DNA of 32,578 nucleotides, from assembly GCA_947445025.1 (NCBI GenBank), contig CANFCB010000011.1, forward strand, positions 1 to 32,578, written 5' to 3'. The translations under genes were made by a program, and so were the position numbers. The stretch is from Myxococcales bacterium. Lineage in GTDB: Bacteria; Myxococcota; UBA727; JABDBI01. The notes below the pieces were generated by a model, which was not told the DNA's origin, did no database searches, and saw nothing but the letters and a program-made list of their open reading frames with translations. Below, piece by piece: positions 31,647 through 32,578 of this stretch. Position 1 is the first letter of the stretch. Each line of letters opens with the position of its first letter.

Positions 31647-32225
31647 ATGATCGCTCATTTGCCAGTTGCTTTGTTTGGCCTCGTCCTCATGGGTGGAGGT
31701 AGTCGTCGTATGGGTTATGATAAAGCGTTGCTGAAGTATCACCAAGAACAACAATGGCAGCACTGCTTTTCGCTGCTCAAAAACGAATGTGAAGAAGTTT
31801 TCTTTTCTTGCAAACAGCAACCAAATTTTATCGCAGAGCTTTGTATTTTAGATGAGCCAGGTGATTCTTTTGGCCCGGTGACCGGTATAATTTCAGCCAT
31901 GAAAGCTTATCCGTCGGTGGCTTGGTTGGTTTTGGCTATTGATATGCCATTGCTTGATGCAGGTGTTTTGCGAAAACTTGTGCAGGCCAGAGATCAAACC
32001 CAACAGGCGACACTCTTGGTCGGACCAACTGGAAAATGTGAGCCGCTTTGTGCCATTTATGAACCAGCCATTTTGCCCTTATTGTCAGATTTAAAAGCCC
32101 AGGGCCCCCGTTTTATTTTAGAAAATTGCGCCTTGGTTAAACGCGTTATTCTGGCAAAATCTGACTGCCTGCAAAACGTAAATACCGCGAAAGAGCGAAA
32201 GGACTTTTTTGTCGCGCAGACATAA
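31647..32225 (+). CDS. mobA: Molybdenum cofactor guanylyltransferase-like protein (MobA family)
   Basis: A 192-residue nucleotidyltransferase of normal MobA length. The NTP-binding signature LMGGGSRRMGYDKALL (residues 14-29) matches the LAGGxSxRMGxDKxLL consensus, and WLVLAIDMPLLDAGVL carries the metal-binding Asp. A PTGKCEPLCAIYEPAILPLL segment also fits the family. MobA adds GMP to molybdopterin to form the guanine dinucleotide cofactor. The ATG at 31647 is chosen over an upstream TTG at 31620, which would add nine residues before the conserved core. No other molybdenum cofactor gene is in the window, so a related sugar or cofactor transferase of the CofC/MobA group cannot be excluded. Confidence 0.87.
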   Translation: MIAHLPVALFGLVLMGGGSRRMGYDKALLKYHQEQQWQHCFSLLKNECEEVFFSCKQQPNFIAELCILDEPGDSFGPVTGIISAMKAYPSVAWLVLAIDMPLLDAGVLRKLVQARDQTQQATLLVGPTGKCEPLCAIYEPAILPLLSDLKAQGPRFILENCALVKRVILAKSDCLQNVNTAKERKDFFVAQT

Positions 32226-32262
32226 CAAATTCCTAGTCGACAAAATAAATCCCAATTACGTA

Positions 32263-32453
32263 TTGCCATTAAATTAGGTTTTAATTTATGATGTTTTTAT
32301 TGATTGCCGCAGCATGCTGTTGCGTCAATTAGTACCGCGCCTAAGCCCTAGTAAGTTTTGGCGCGGCAAGTTCATCTCAGAACCGGGGCGAAAATTAACA
32401 CTCCGGTTCTGCTTGTAAAGCTTTTTCTAAAAAAGCTTTGGCCGGAGAAAATT
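32263..32453 (+). promoter_or_regulatory. Promoter and structured 5' leader with mutually exclusive hairpins
   Basis: TTGCCA (32263-32268) and TATGAT (32287-32292), 18 bases apart, form a good promoter. The following ~155 bases hold three hairpins: CCGCGCC/GGCGCGG (32335-32341 with 32360-32366), AGAACCGG/CCGGTTCT (32379-32386 with 32403-32410) and AAAGCTTTTT/AAAAAGCTTT (32417-32426 with 32430-32439). CTCCGG (32401-32406) is also complementary to CCGGAG (32442-32447), the Shine-Dalgarno region of the next gene, and this pairing excludes hairpin 2. The layout suits a translational on/off switch. It fits no riboswitch class I can name. Confidence 0.5.
32288..32332 (+). CDS. Possible 14-codon leader peptide with three consecutive Cys codons
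   Basis: ATG 32288 to TAG 32332 encodes MMFLLIAAACCCVN, a tiny hydrophobic peptide with codons TGC TGT TGC in a row, ending just before the first hairpin of the structured leader. A weak AGG lies 9 bases upstream. Runs of the regulated amino acid near the end are typical of attenuator leader peptides, and poly-Cys leaders regulate sulfur genes in some actinobacteria. Against this, the promoter at 32263-32292 would start transcription downstream of this ATG, so an upstream promoter would be needed. It may be chance. Confidence 0.22.
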   Translation: MMFLLIAAACCCVN

Positions 32454-32578
32454 ATGACAAATAAAGTTTGTATTCCCATAGATATATTTCGTAATTCTAA
32501 ACTATCCCTACGTAGCAAGTTTGTTTGGGCAGAGCTTTCGCTGTTGCCACGAGCTGTGAATGGCGAATTTGTTATTCA
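32454..32578 (+). CDS. Truncated gene at window end, possibly a helix-turn-helix or replication-type protein
   Basis: ATG 32454 with GGAG at 32444-32447 opens a frame of 41 complete codons to the window edge. The protein starts MTNKVCIPIDIFRNSKLSLR and continues SKFVWAELSLLPRAVNGEF. The pattern (an Ile-Pro start, then LS..SKFVWAEL) resembles the N-terminus of winged helix/HTH_36-type proteins common in plasmid replication and mobile elements. With so little sequence this is a guess. The preceding structured leader suggests tight translational control. Confidence 0.55.
   Translation, partial: MTNKVCIPIDIFRNSKLSLRSKFVWAELSLLPRAVNGEFVI

Noticed and set aside
32335-32439. Hairpins as intrinsic terminators of mobA
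   Set aside because: None of the first two hairpins is followed by a T tract, and a promoter-like sequence (32263-32292) precedes them, so a leader of the downstream gene is more likely.

Overview
The window looks like chromosomal DNA of a Gram-negative bacterium of moderate GC content. Apolipoprotein N-acyltransferase, the periplasmic glycosyltransferase MltG, a probable outer-membrane beta-barrel and a NupG-type nucleoside transporter point to a double membrane. A PhaR-type PHA regulator, a pair of ArsA-type ATPases and the C-terminal VVDAEFED-like tail of DnaK suggest a proteobacterial or deltaproteobacterial-grade lineage (Bdellovibrionota/Myxococcota-like); that placement is inference. 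A SopB/IpgD-type CX5R phosphatase without a signal peptide, plus two large proteins of unknown family, hint at interaction with eukaryotic cells, but no secretion system lies in the window.

Layout. 1-225: 5' part of a nucleoside/H+ symporter gene (minus). 302-2289: dnaK with a strong terminator (minus). 2386-6423: tight plus-strand operon phaR-like, arsA-like 1, arsA-like 2, yqgF/ruvX, mltG. 6533-9940: a 1135-aa unknown protein. 10005-11403: nfeD and an SPFH/stomatin gene. 11421-11535: a MITE-like palindromic repeat. 11538-12344: a higBA toxin-antitoxin cassette bounded by perfect 45-bp direct repeats, one of which is the 3' end of icd. 12301-14886: ychF and icd (minus). 15006-16844: the CX5R phosphatase-like protein. 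16841-20883: mfd followed by a small secreted or membrane protein (minus). 21003-25978: S9 peptidase, lnt (with an extra membrane domain) and prfB (plus). 25975-27167: an outer-membrane-like protein and a secreted thermonuclease (minus). 27312-30010: two unknown proteins (plus). 30021-31578: a LeuA-like acyltransferase and a small Cys-containing membrane protein (minus). 31647-32225: mobA-like. 32263-32453: a structured leader in front of a truncated gene that may encode a helix-turn-helix protein.

Most genes are housekeeping: folding (DnaK), cell wall (MltG), translation (RF2, YchF), transcription-coupled repair (Mfd), TCA cycle (Icd), lipoprotein maturation (Lnt) and cofactor synthesis (MobA). 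The accessory material sits between them. The most informative points are the higBA insertion at the icd 3' end, which resembles site-specific integration by an element with no integrase of its own; the SopB-like phosphatase; and the 32.3-32.45 kb leader, which can form mutually exclusive hairpins, one of which sequesters the ribosome binding site. No gene-free stretch exceeds 300 bases. I recognised no tRNA, rRNA or CRISPR array.
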